Source: Fremontodendron californicum | Lineage: Eukaryota > Streptophyta > Magnoliopsida > Malvales > Malvaceae | NCBI GenBank assembly: GCA_030761205.1 | Contig: JAULJL010000004.1 | Coordinates: 19,813,172-19,877,171 of the forward strand | Direction of reading: 5' to 3' | DNA length: 64,000 nt | Shown here: positions 46,201 through 58,016 of the stretch, one piece after another | How the letters are laid out: each line of letters opens with the position of its first letter | How positions within the stretch are numbered: position 1 is the first letter of the stretch | The notes under the pieces: generated by a model | What the model saw: only the letters and a program-made list of their open reading frames with translations | Told to the model about the DNA's origin: nothing | The model's database searches: none | Program-made: the position numbers and the translations under genes

Positions 46201-48699
46201 AAGCATTTTCACAAACACTTAATATACTAAATCTAACACATGCTCAACTAAGATATAAAACTCAAATCATGCAAAGACCACACAAGCATTTTCACAAACA
46301 CTTGATATACTAAATCTAAAACATGCTCAAATTTAAACATCATGAAAACAGAAAATTAAAAATGCAAAAACGTGATATTTAAAACATAAATGGCAACAAA
46401 CAAAGCAACCAAATTAAAATATAACTCAAGAATATGAAGTAACATAACATTTAAAACACCAAGATCAAAGAAAATAACATAAACAATATGGTAAAATAAA
46501 TCAAAACAGCAACTTAAATGAATAATGTAGGCCATTTGGCCATGGTGAGTTTATTGTAAAAAAAATGTAAAAAATATATTTAAGAAAGAGATGAAGGAAG
46601 AACTTAAGAAGAACAATAAAAAAAACATTTATTTAAAATAGAAACTCACCAAATAATAATCAAAATTGCAAAAACAAGAATGGAAAATCAAGAAAGTGCA
46701 ATAGTTGGTGCTCAAGAGCAACCTCAAGAAGCTATATTTCAAGCTTTATCTCTTCAAACTTTCCTTTCTTTTCTAAAATTTTCTTTTTTGCTTTCAACCA
46801 AGGAGAGAAAAAACAAGTAAAAACTCAAAGAACTCAGCAAAATGAAGATGAAAAATGAAATTTCTGACCAAAAAAATAAGTGCTGGCCGAATGGCCCTTT
46901 AATTCTCCAAGATGTTGTCATTTTTTTTGTAACCAATTTTCCATCAAATGGCTAATAATTCAAGGTGAAAAAATCATGTTATTACCACCATTAGATTAGC
47001 ATATCAGCTATCTCAAATTACAGCTGTTCAAGAATAATGTTGACATCTCTCTTGGCCTATGTGGCTTAATCACCATGGCTTGATCAAAGAGAATCTCTAA
47101 CTAACTCTTGATTTTTAGGCATTTGATTGAAAAATCAGAAGCTTCCTCCTTCCTTTGGGCTTGGGCAGGCCAGCACTTCTCTTTTCCAGCCCAAGTCTGA
47201 TTTTTTGAAAGGCCCAAAGAAGGCCTTTTCGGTTGCTTGGGTGAAATGACCATTTTGCTCCCCGGATGCAAATAAATATCAAACGGACTCCAAATTCAAT
47301 TTTTATTTTTTTAATACTTTCAAAATAATAAATCATTGAGTTCTGGAAGTTTTCAAAATTATTCGAGTCCGTTTGCTATTTATTTGGATTTTTTCTTCCA
47401 AAAATGCACTTTTATGCCCCTACATTTTACCACTTTTTAAACGAGCTCCAAATCAAGATTTTTCTTCACCAATCTCTTCAAAATAATTAAAAAGTGTGAT
47501 CTGGAAGTTTTCATAATTCTTGGAGCTCATTTGGTATTTTTTTCGGGATTTATCGGCTTGAATTACTACATTGGAGGCCCGGGATTTGGCCATTTTGCAA
47601 ACGAACTCCGAATAAGATTTTATTTCGTCAATCTCTTCCAAATAATTTAAAAATGAGATTTACAAAATTTCAGAATTTTTGGAGTCCATTTGCTATTTTT
47701 CCGGGATTTATCTTCTTGAATTATTGCATAGGAGGCCCGGGATTTTGCCATTTTGCAAACGAACTCCGAATCAAGATTTTCTTTTTCCAATCTCTTCAAA
47801 ATAATTTAAAAGTTATATTTTCAAAATTTTAGAAGATTTCAAGCTCATTTTCTATTTTTTCGGGATTTTCCTTTTTGAATTACTACATGAGAAGCCCAGG
47901 ATTTGGCCATTTTGCAAACGAACTCCGAATCAAGATTTTATTTCGCCAATATCTTTCAAATGATTTAAGAATGAGATTGACAAATTTTCAGAATTTTCGG
48001 AGTCCATTTGCTATTTTTCCCAAATTTTCCAATTTTGCCCTTTTGCCTTCGAAACACGGTTTTGCTCAAAACAAGTCCAATTTTTATATTTTCTTCAAGC
48101 TGAGCCTTGGGCTATCCCTTTTTAATTATTCCTCATCCATTGGGGGATTTGTTCTTACCAAGTCGGGCCATTTCCGTGATTCTTTCTGATTTCACCAAAA
48201 TCCACTAAAAACCCTAATTCTCGGTTTTCTCCCGGATTGACTTTTCTTTCAGTTTTTCTTGCAAGTGACTTCTCCATTACCTGTAGTCAATGCTTATCTT
48301 TCATTTGGAACCTTCAATTTCGACCAATTTGATCGTTTAAGCACTTTTCCCCAAATTTCTCGGATTAGGGTTTCCTTTCTATTGAATCTCCAAATGCCAA
48401 CTTCCAAACTCCATATCTTTCAATGTAGACCTCGGATTATCAAAATTCTTTCACCATTTTTCAATTGAACTTAAAATCTTAAATTTGAAAGTGGGTTGAC
48501 TTTTTTAGTAGTTGACTTTTTTGGGGTTGACTTTTTTTGAGGTTGACTTTTTTTAAGTTTGACTTTTTATGCTCGCCCTCTTAAACTAAGTCTCGGAGTA
48601 CCACCTGCAGGATGAAAACAGTCTTTTTACACTCGAAAATATCAATTTAGAAAGAAAACATACCTGTTTTAGTGGTCCGGACAAAATTAGGTGTCTACA
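43275..48699 (-). repeat. 3' LTR of element B (5.4 kb)
   Basis: Minus-strand start TGTAGACACC at 48699, end GGTTGCGACA at 43275. It is about 250 bp longer than the LTR at 58017-63192, mostly because of a 262-bp tandem duplication at 45641-46164. No gene. Confidence 0.9.
45641..46164. repeat. 262-bp tandem duplication in the element B 3' LTR
   Basis: CTAACATGGCAAGAATGCAC starts at 45641 and again at 45903, and the following bases match with few changes. The corresponding part of the 58017-63192 LTR (from about 60376) has one copy. Confidence 0.9.
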
Positions 48700-49020
48700 G
48701 CTGCCCCTCTTTGGCTATTGCTGAGAATCAGGAATCAGGCAAAGATAAACCGACACTAATTTTGTACGGTCAGTGAAATCACATGTGAAGATAACGGAAA
48801 GGGGTTTCTTTTTCATTCTTCTATCATTTTTTTCATTTTTCATTTTTTTCCATTTCCATTTTTTCATTTTTTTTTTCATTTTTCCTTTTTTTCAAAATTT
48901 TTTTCAATTTTTTTTTTTAAACAGTAAATTGAAGATTTTGTCCTTAAATTGAATTCCCTGACTAATCAAGGCTCGACCCATCTTAAGGAAACGAATTCGA
49001 TTTGCAAGAAAGAAAATGAC
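48700..49020 (-). other. Polypurine tract and 3' end of the element B internal region
   Basis: The reverse complement ends ...CCAAAGAGGGGCAGC before the LTR. A T-rich stretch of CATTTTT-like words follows (48810-48920). Shared with 63193-63450 and, inverted, with 30520-30731. Confidence 0.75.
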
Positions 49021-50040
49021 CTCGACGATGGTCTCGGGCCCTTAACCTGTCTTGTTCATAGCTGTGTTTAAAATTCTGGGTATCTCCTCCAGAAGCTTCG
49101 GCTATCACCACCGAAGACTTTCTACCTTTTCAAAGGATTTTAAAACTCTGGATATCTCAACCAGAGGCTTCAGCTATCACAACCGAAGACTTGTTCATAA
49201 TAAAAAAAAGTACCTCGACGATGATCTCGGGGCTCGACTCGTCTTAAGGAAACGAATTCGATTTGCAAGAAAGGAAATGACCTCGACGATGGTCTCGGGG
49301 CCTTAACCTGTCTTGTTCTCAGCTGTGTTTAAAATTCTGGGTATCTCCTCCAGAAGCTTAGGCTATCACCACCGAAGACTTTCTACCTTTTCAAAGGATT
49401 TTAAAACTCTGGATATCTCCACCAGAGGCTTCAGCTATCACCACCGAAGACTTGTTCATAATAAAAAAAAATACCTCGACGATGATCTCGGGGCTCGACT
49501 CGTCTTAAGGAAACGAATTCGATTTGCAAGAAAGGAAATGACCTCGACGATGGTCTCGGGGCCTTAACCTGTCTTGTTCTCAGTTGTGTTTAAAATTCTG
49601 GGTATCTTCTTCAGAAGCTTCAGCTATCACCACCGAAGACTTTTCAAAGGATTTTAAAACTCTGGATATCTCCACCAGAGGCTTCAGCTATCACCACCGA
49701 AGACTTGTTCATAATAAAAAAAGGTACCTCGACGATGATCTCGGGGCTCGACTCGTCTTAAGGAGATGAATTCGATTTGCAAGAAAGGAAATGACCTCGA
49801 CGATGGTCTCGGGGCCTTAACCTGTCTTGTTCTCAGCTGTGTTTAAAATTCTAGGTATCTCCTTCAGAAGCTTCAGCTATCACCACCGAAGACTTTTCAA
49901 AGGATTTTAAAACTCTGGATATCTCCACCAGAGGCTTCAGCTATCACCACCGAAGACTTGTTCATATAAAAGAAATTACCTCGACGATGATCTCGGGGCT
50001 CGACTCATTTGAGAAGCAAAACGAGTTCGATTATACCTGA
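49021..50040. repeat. Tandem array of 253-261 bp units
   Basis: CTCGACGATGGTCTCGG starts units at 49021, 49282, 49543 and 49796. Each unit holds two related halves with CAGCTATCACCACCGAAGAC and ends with CGATTTGCAAGAAAGGAAAT. The small ORFs of 61-84 codons across the array are repeat translations, not genes. The next copy of the element has the same array from about 63493. Confidence 0.92.
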
Positions 50041-53000
50041 AAGCTTTAAGAGATGATGCAAATGCTTCATGATGCAAATGCAAATGTCTTTAGTTGATGT
50101 AAACGCTTCTTGATGTAGATGCAAATGACTTAGATTGGTGCAAATGTCTTTGATGCAAATGTAAATGACTTGATTTGATGCAAACTTTCTTGATGCAGAT
50201 TCAACTAACTTAGATTGATGCAAATGCTTCTTGATGTAGATGTACATGTTGAATAAAATTCTGGGTAACTCCTCCAAAAGAAGATTTCTCATTTTTCAAA
50301 ATTATAAAACCCTGGATATCTCCACCAGAGGCTTCAGCTATCACCACCGAAGACTTGTTCACTTTTAAAACTGTAAAATTCTAGATATCCCCACCAGAAG
50401 CTTTGAGAAATAATGCATATGCACATGTCCTTTAACAAGGTGCTCATGCTTCATGGTGCAAATGTAAATGCTTGGATTGATGTGAATGTTTCTTAGTGCA
50501 AATGCAAATGGCGTGGATTTATGCCTATGTTTCATGATGCGGATGCCCCTACTAATTGTGTTCATGCAACTGGTTTATGAATGATGTAACTGCAATTACC
50601 ACACAATAATGAAAATGCAATGATTCTAGAAATGATGCAATTGCTGGAGATGACACAAATGCAAATTCCATGAAGAATGTAAATGTAAAGGTAAAATGCA
50701 TATGCTTATGGAATAATGCCAATGCAAATACCCATGAATGATGCAAATGCTTACCGACACTGTGCAGATGTAAAAGCTTGATAAAGAGATGAGTGCTCAT
50801 GAGTGATGCAAATGCCCCCGATTGTTTTTCTAGACTTTGGCATAGCCTTTCAAATTCATTTTTCCTCTTCAAATCAGAGTATATCTTCAATTAATTTTGG
50901 CTATTCTCTTTGCCCCAACAGTTTTCAAACTTTCATCAATAGAGATTAAACCGGGTTTTATTTATTCTTCTCATATCTCGAAGTCAGGACCTATCTTGGC
51001 AGTTTTATACCTTTGAGTTAGAAAAATCCTTGTCTCATGTCAACATCAAAATGGGTATTTCAAAATCTCTTTATTTGTTTTCGCATTTTGAAAACTTCTG
51101 AACAAAAAATATTAACCCCACAATATGTGATGTACAAATCTTTTGAAGACTGATGATCATTGTTAAAAATTTCTCTAGTTTTTTCAACTGGGATTGGCAA
51201 GGCTTGGTATAACAAGATTCTGGCTTTTCCAGGAAAACTTCATGACAAAAATGTATATCCCTTCTAGGCTCACAAATGGAACAGGTTTTATAAATCATGA
51301 ATTCATTGAGAACCAAACAAATTTATCATTCTCTTAGTTTCCATATCAAGGCATTTTGACAAGCATCAGGATTGGCTGGGATGTTTAAACCGGAAAGTTT
51401 AATCTTGGGAACAAAAGTTTCAGTTTTTGAAGACAATCCTCTAAATGAGAATTGACAATTTGGGAGGTTCAGGAATTCTTAAATGTTCCTCAATGACCAC
51501 TTTTTTAAGATGACCTTCTATTTTTGTGGTATTGGCACTTTCATAGATGGCATCAGAAATTTTCATTTTACTCTAGACCGTCCATTTTTGGGTTTTCGCC
51601 CTAGAGTCCCATTCTTTCCATTTTTTTTATTTTTATTTTTTTTACCATACACTTGAGAATTCTAAATTCTTCCTTAGTGAAATGATAATTCGATGAAATG
51701 GGATAAAATCTGAGGAAAAACCTTTCAAATTAAATATTCATGCTTGATCAAAATGGACTTTTAAAGCACGTAATGTAGGCCATGGCTTAGGGTTCAGAAA
51801 GAAAGGATAAATAGGCCCAAAATATGTGTTTGAGGGTAATAAGATCAAGGATCATTTCTTGAGGAGGATTCTCTTTGAAGCATTTGTCCTTTCTTGGACA
51901 TTTCTTTCCTTTTGACTTTGCTCTTTTTCTTCCTTGCTTTTGGCTTTCAATTTGCCATGTCTTTCACACACATTTTTTCTTTTTCATTGTGTTTTTCTTT
52001 TTTTTTTCTTGGCTTTCATTTCGCCATCTTTTTCTCTTCTTTTTTTTTTGACAGAGTGAGCCCGTATTTATTCGGGGCTCCATTTGCTGTGTCTGTCCTT
52101 GAGCTGTCACTCATTTCTCAATGATCTTTGAAAAGATCTTTCCTCGCATTTGCCCCTCAGTGTAGAGGTAATCCTTGATCAGGGTTCAAAGAAGAAAGAA
52201 TTCTTTTGGCTCAAAAGGGGTGACTATGGATAATTTTTTTTTTGTGCGAAAGGGATATGAAAGATGGCCATTTCTCATGTCAAGCACAAATATTCACATT
52301 GAAAAGCAATCCCCAGGGGAAATAGATATTCAGAATTTCATTTTGCACTTTGGAATCATCCGAATTCTCATATGCATGATACCACAATTTTTTTCATTTT
52401 TTATTTTCATCGCATGCCCCAATGATTCATGCGTTAGTCCATCCTTATTCACCGCGTATCCATCATTTCCACATATGATGCCCCAATTTGATTAACCATG
52501 AGAATTTGTATCAACAAGGAACATAGCAAGTCTAGGTCTATACTGAAAAGACTGAGTTTCCAATCTGAAAGAGACAAGGAAAATATGACCCAAAAACGGG
52601 TTTTCTCTAGGACAAGGGATAATCTAGTATAATCATTGTGCCCCAGGGTGTCAATCATGAAGTGATGTTTGGGCAATTAGTGTTTTGGTCATTGGGAAAG
52701 GTCATGAATGGTTTTAACACAATCTTGACACATACCAAATTATCACAATCTAGATTCTTGAAAGAATGTCTCATTTGTTTGAATTTCAAGGAATTCGAAA
52801 AAATTTCAAAAAGTTCATTCCTTTGTTCATAGCCTATACTAAGATCTACGTCTTTGCTTATTCTGTGATGACAATGGTTTTATGAAGTCAAATCATTCAT
52901 ATTCCTTGAAGTATTAGGTCTTTCACGTGTTCTTGGTTTAAGAGATTTAGGCTTAGGAAAACCTAAAGAGAGGGGAGAAGGTATTGGGTCATTTGTAACA

Positions 53001-53201
53001 CTGATCATCAATCTTCTTGAGACTATCCAATATTAAAAATTCCTTAATGCTTGTTTTTGCAAATTCAAGTTATTGTTAAAACACAACAAACTCAAAGCAT
53101 TTAAAAATGAAAATTCATTTAATTCATGTAGATGTTAACATGAGACAAGTGCTTTCATCATCACAGTGTATAGAACTTCATGCGTCAAAAACCTAATATG
53201 A
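50041..53201 (-). other. Non-coding region downstream of gag in element B
   Basis: 50041-50830 is made of degenerate GATGCAAATGCTTCATG-like words. 50830-53201 is unique to the family and collinear with 18113-20071 of element A from about 51254. No gene seen. Confidence 0.7.
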
Positions 53202-54652
53202 TCATACACAATGTTTCTTATGACACTTGGCTTCCCTATCTTCAAAACTTATTGAACCAGCCTTGATGAGATCTCTGACCTTGTACTTCAAAGCGGGGTA
53301 GTTCTCTGTTGAGTGACCTTGACTGCCAGAATGATACCCAAAACACTCATTAGCATCATACCAGCTCGGATAAGGGGGTTTCAGAGGCTCTAATTGCATG
53401 GGTGTCACAAGGTGATTCTGGATGAGTTGAGGTAATAGCTCACTGTATGTCACATGAATCGGGTCATCCTGATTTCTTTTTCGCTTTTTATGCCCCCTTC
53501 GATTATTCCCATGGGTGTTCGATTGATAGACAGATGTAAATTCTGGTGTAGTTGCAGTCATTGGTTGGTAAGGATAAAAACCTTGAGAGACATTGTTCAG
53601 GGTAGAGTAAAATGGCTGATACGAGAAGAATTGTTGAGGTGAAGCAAAGTCTTCCACGACTTGGGTATCTTCCTTTTTCTTTTCAGATGCCCCATTTTTC
53701 TTGGTATTGGATGTTCTTTCTCCTTCAATTTTCCCATTTTTGATAGCATTCTCAATCATCTCCCCTGAAATTACCATGTCCAAAAAATTCTTCGTGGTGT
53801 TGCCGACAAGTCTATCGTAGTATGAGGCCTGTAGGGTATTCACAAAAAGGACAGTGGTTTCCTTTTGAGTTAAAGGTGGTTGTACTTGGGCGGCCAGGCT
53901 CATCCACCGTTGCGCATATTCTTTGAAGCTCTCAATAGCTCTTTTTTTTTCATATTTTGCAAGATGAGACGGTCAGGCGCCGTGTCGGTCATATGCTTGT
54001 ACTAGTTTAGAAAAACCCTAGCCAGGTCATTCCAAGAGCGAATCTGATCCTTGCTCAACTGACTATACCAGTTAATTGCGGACCCGCTGAGGCTATCCTG
54101 AAAGCAGTGAATCAAAAGCTTATCATTATCTATATGACTTGTCATCTTCCGGCAGAACATAGTGATGTGGGCTGATGGATTAGTCGTCCCGTCATATTTC
54201 ACAAAGTCAGGGATCTTGAACTTAGGAGGAATGACTAAATCAAAGACTAAACATCGCTCTTTCGCATCTAAACTCCCAAATACATCTGTATTTTCTACTA
54301 CCCGGAGCCTTTCATCTAGCAACTGATAATTCCCTTGGGAATCTGCCAACTCAATCTCATTTACTGCAACCCTTTTCAACTTTACCTGTTCAGCTGGATC
54401 ATCTGAGTTTAGGACATTGACTGTGTTTTGGGCATTAATCATTACGACCTCATTTTGACCTTTTTGTGCCTCTAACCCTTTCCTGGTGATAAAGTTTTCA
54501 ATGTATCATTTTCCCTTGATTACGTCTGACATCGGCTCCATCAATTTAGTCATCTGATCCTTAGATTCTACTTGAGACTTTGCTAGCTGTTCTCGCAATT
54601 CTTTCTATTCCCTTTCCATTCTTTCCATTCGGGCAACTTGTTTATTCTCCAT
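53202..54652 (-). pseudogene. Gag of element B, several lesions
   Basis: Same protein as 20072-21526. From the ATG at 54652 the frame has a TAG in the EREQKEL region (about 54609), a TGA after GK (about 54510), an open block 54442-54002 with the capsid start, a TAG in NQYKHM (about 54002), a frameshift in a T run near 53941-53952, then an open block 53903-53202 with the C-X2-H-X6-H-X4-C-like end (the last Cys is Tyr here). It is clearly non-functional and more decayed than the copy in element A. Confidence 0.8.
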
Positions 54653-55539
54653 AGCACTAGCCTGTATTAAAAGGATACTCAGTACTTCTTATACCTCTGA
54701 TTTGAAATGGAAATTCTTTCAAAGACTCTTAAAGCCAAGCCAATTTCTGTTTTATTCCTCCAAATGTACGTCATGATGAATGAGCCATGATTGTCATTTG
54801 ATGCATGTGAAGAATAAAAAATGATGTACGGACATATATAGTGGAAACACGGTGACCATGTATGTAATAAATGCAATCACGATGCCAACATGTTGCCAGC
54901 AAAGAATCAACGTATGGATATATGCAATGAATGATCATGTACATTTTAGCGTATTCCCCAAAGAATGATCATATATCCTATGAATGCAACACAGTGTTAA
55001 TTATGATACATGCAAACAATGAATGATTGATACAAAGTATATACAAAAGAAAATCATGCTAACCATGTGTGTCATGAATGCGACTTAATGCTAACCATGA
55101 TGTATGTAATAAGCAAATTAATACATGGATATATACAGAAAAATCATGCTGATTATGAATGCATAAATGCAACTTGATGCTAACATGATACATGTATGAA
55201 TGTATGGTATGACCACTAATTGATCGGATGCAAAATGCAAAAGGGAAAGATATCAGGGAGGAAATAAGAATCGGAGGAATTTAATCATCAACCTCTCATA
55301 AATTTGAAACATAATCAATTCATTCCCATATCAACGTTCACAATGGTATAAACCATGTTTTACAAAATTTGAACAGTGGTTAAAACTGTCTTTACAAGCA
55401 CTTTATTCTTCCTAGCATCCTAAGGCTATAAGAGCCGGCTACTGAAAAAGTGAAATCCTATTACATCATATAAGACCGAAGTCTTTCCACCTCAATGCTG
55501 TAAATCTCCCAATCCTAATGGCGCTTTCCCAGTCCTTTA
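54653..55539 (-). other. Spacer between gag-like ORFs of element B
   Basis: Degenerate ATGCATG/CATGAATG words, no gene. Counterpart of 21527-22431. Confidence 0.6.
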
Positions 55540-56436
55540 TCAATCAGTGTCGTTGAATCCAACCACTTGGCATTTATAAGAGTTTGCACTTTCTTTTTGA
55601 ATGTCTATGTTATGGCCAACAATTCCACAGTGATAATCACATCTTGCATTTGGATTATACCCATTTGGATATGGTGGTAACAGGGGTTTCAATGGGATAC
55701 AGGCAACCATGTGATTTTGGATCAGTATAGGGAGAAGCTCTCGATAGCTAATTGGAAGGGGATCAAAAGGCCTTTGGGTCTTATCCTGGGGTCGTTTCTT
55801 AGTCACACTGAACCTAGGAGTTGGGGCACTCGGTGGTGGTACTAAGGTTCGAACCAGTGTGTTTACATGGAGATGTGGCGAAACAGCATGGTAAGGGTAT
55901 GGATTTGGACACGAGGCCTTTGGAGGTTGTACATAGCTTGAGGTTCCTATCCCAGGTACTGGATAAGGTTATTGATGAGGGAAATAGTATGAACTGGCAG
56001 TTGTTGGTGATGGAGTGAGATTCAGGAATCTCGCAGTGGTCATCCCAATGGACGATTGGACCATGGTAGGGTGGGGATATTGGTTCGGACCTAGAACAGT
56101 TTGCAGGTATGGTACTGGATCCAAGGTTTCTATCTTTGGTATCAGGCTCTCAGGTTTAATCATTTTCACGATTTTGTCCACAATTTCATCAGGATTGCAA
56201 CCTTTGTGACATTGACAAGTGCAGGATCTAGCAAGGGTTGTATGTTCTGGACCTAATGGTTTTGCTTGATCCGAAGGTGATGCAGAGCCCTGAGAAAGTT
56301 CCCCTTTACTATTACCCATATCCTCAACCATTTTCAGCAATTTGGCCAGCTGTTCCTTCACCTCTCGAATTTCATGTCCACATTCCTCTTGATTGCGTTC
56401 TGAAGCACCCAATCGTTCCTCCGATTCATTCCTCAT
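55540..56436 (-). pseudogene. First gag-like ORF of element B, decayed
   Basis: The N-terminal block 56436-55969 is intact and keeps the in-frame start that element A has lost (RNESEERLGASERNQEECGHEIREVKEQ region, then SCTCQCHKGC and the Pro-rich part). It stops at a TAA where A has TCA. The C-terminal block 55806-55540 has the ELLPILIQNHMV module and CDYHCGIVGH, then a short deletion near 55600 shifts the frame and removes the last part of the zinc motif. Confidence 0.7.
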
Positions 56437-57995
56437 ATCTCGAACCCCTTTCTTGCAAATGAAAATGTCATGAGATTAATAATACAATTATGAATGTACA
56501 TACTATATTCCTATGTGCATGAATATACTGATGGTTAATGCATTAACATATACAGAGAAATTATGATGACTATGTATGCTATGGATGCAATCTAATGCCA
56601 ACATGATGCATTGAATCAATTGATGCACAGGTATATACAAATAATGACTATGCATGCCATAAACGTATTCTACAATGAATGACCATGCACGCTATGATGT
56701 CAAAATGATACATGCTAAGAATAAATGAATTAATACAAAGGTAGGTACAAAGAATGACCATGTATATCACAAATGTATTCTACAATGAATAATCATGCAT
56801 GTTATGACTATAACACGATGTCAAAATGATACAAATAAAGAAAGCAATGATTACACGAAATTGGTGGGACCTAAATCTTGATTATTCAAAAAATCTCGTT
56901 ATGCAGTATTTGCCTCCAAATTTATGAATTTTTTTTTGAAACATGTTTTTTCTATGAAAAACCAACCATATTATTTTCAAAAGAATTTTGGGGTAGTGGA
57001 TCCTACTATGGTATAATGTTCAAATGTTTATGTGAGACTATCGATTTTATGAAATCATCAAATGAAATTACCAACTATTTATTGCAAAAACGAGATCAAT
57101 AATACAACCAAAATGTACATGCTCTAGTCACACATGTATGAAATGTGCAAAATGCAAAAATCCTTGAAAAAGGATTTTTATTTTTTCAAATGATTAATGA
57201 ATATTCTGTCCCGACAAATATCTACTTATATAGGTATCACAGTGCCTTTGGGACGGATTAACACATGTATTACGAGCGATGTACGTACATCGTTGCCCGA
57301 TCTACCACACTTATTCGGAGTGTAAAATAGGTAACAAAAGGTTTAGAAATGCCCTCCATGTGTTCCTATTTTCGGTATATCTAACGGAATCCGGCATGGC
57401 TTCGCCTAGGTTCACTATATGAAGGTGAATTGGTTCTAAGGCCCCGAATTGTTCCTCATTGTCGCCGGTGAAGGCTAGTAAGGCACCCCGATAAAAGCGG
57501 GTTCAATTCGTTAGAGTATATTTTCCTATGCCCGTACGGAGGATTATCACGAAGGCATTAGGTACTTTATACTCCGGAAGTGTTTCACTAGCCCATACGG
57601 AGGATCAATCACGAAGGCATAGTTACTTTACTTCCACTTAAAAGGACGGAACCCGGGTAGAGGATTCATGTTATGCAAATGCAAATATAGTGTGTGCGAA
57701 GGAACAAAAAAAACCTGTCACCACCTATTCTACAACCCTTATTCTAAATACCCCACTAAAATCAAACAATGTAAAGCATCAGTCAAACAAACATATAAAT
57801 ATACGCAACAAAATAACCAGAGAACAAATAATAATATGAGTGCACATGAATATGGACATATTAAAACATTTTTTATTTTCAAAATTCTCTTTTATTTAAA
57901 AAAAATATGGGAATTAAAATTAAATACCAATTAAACCTACAAAACCGAGACTTAGATAACACACGAATAATTCTAGGCCTAACTCTCTAATTTTC
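56437..57995 (-). other. Leader of element B
   Basis: No gene. Collinear with 23384-24911. It contains the conserved palindrome (57277-57292) and the paired TACGGAGGAT...CACGAAGGC units (about 57535-57558 and 57596-57620). Confidence 0.65.
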
Positions 57996-58013
57996 CCCAG
58001 CGGAGTCGCCAAG
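57996..58013 (-). other. Primer binding site of element B
   Basis: The reverse complement reads TGGCGACTCCGCTGGGGA, three bases from the LTR end. The form is that of Ogre-type primer sites. The tRNA identity was not checked. Confidence 0.75.
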
Positions 58014-58016
58014 CTG

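Noticed and set aside
49052..49769. Repeated 61-84 codon ORFs across the 261-bp array
   Set aside because: Translations of a tandem repeat whose period is a multiple of three in most units. No start or composition suggests a protein.
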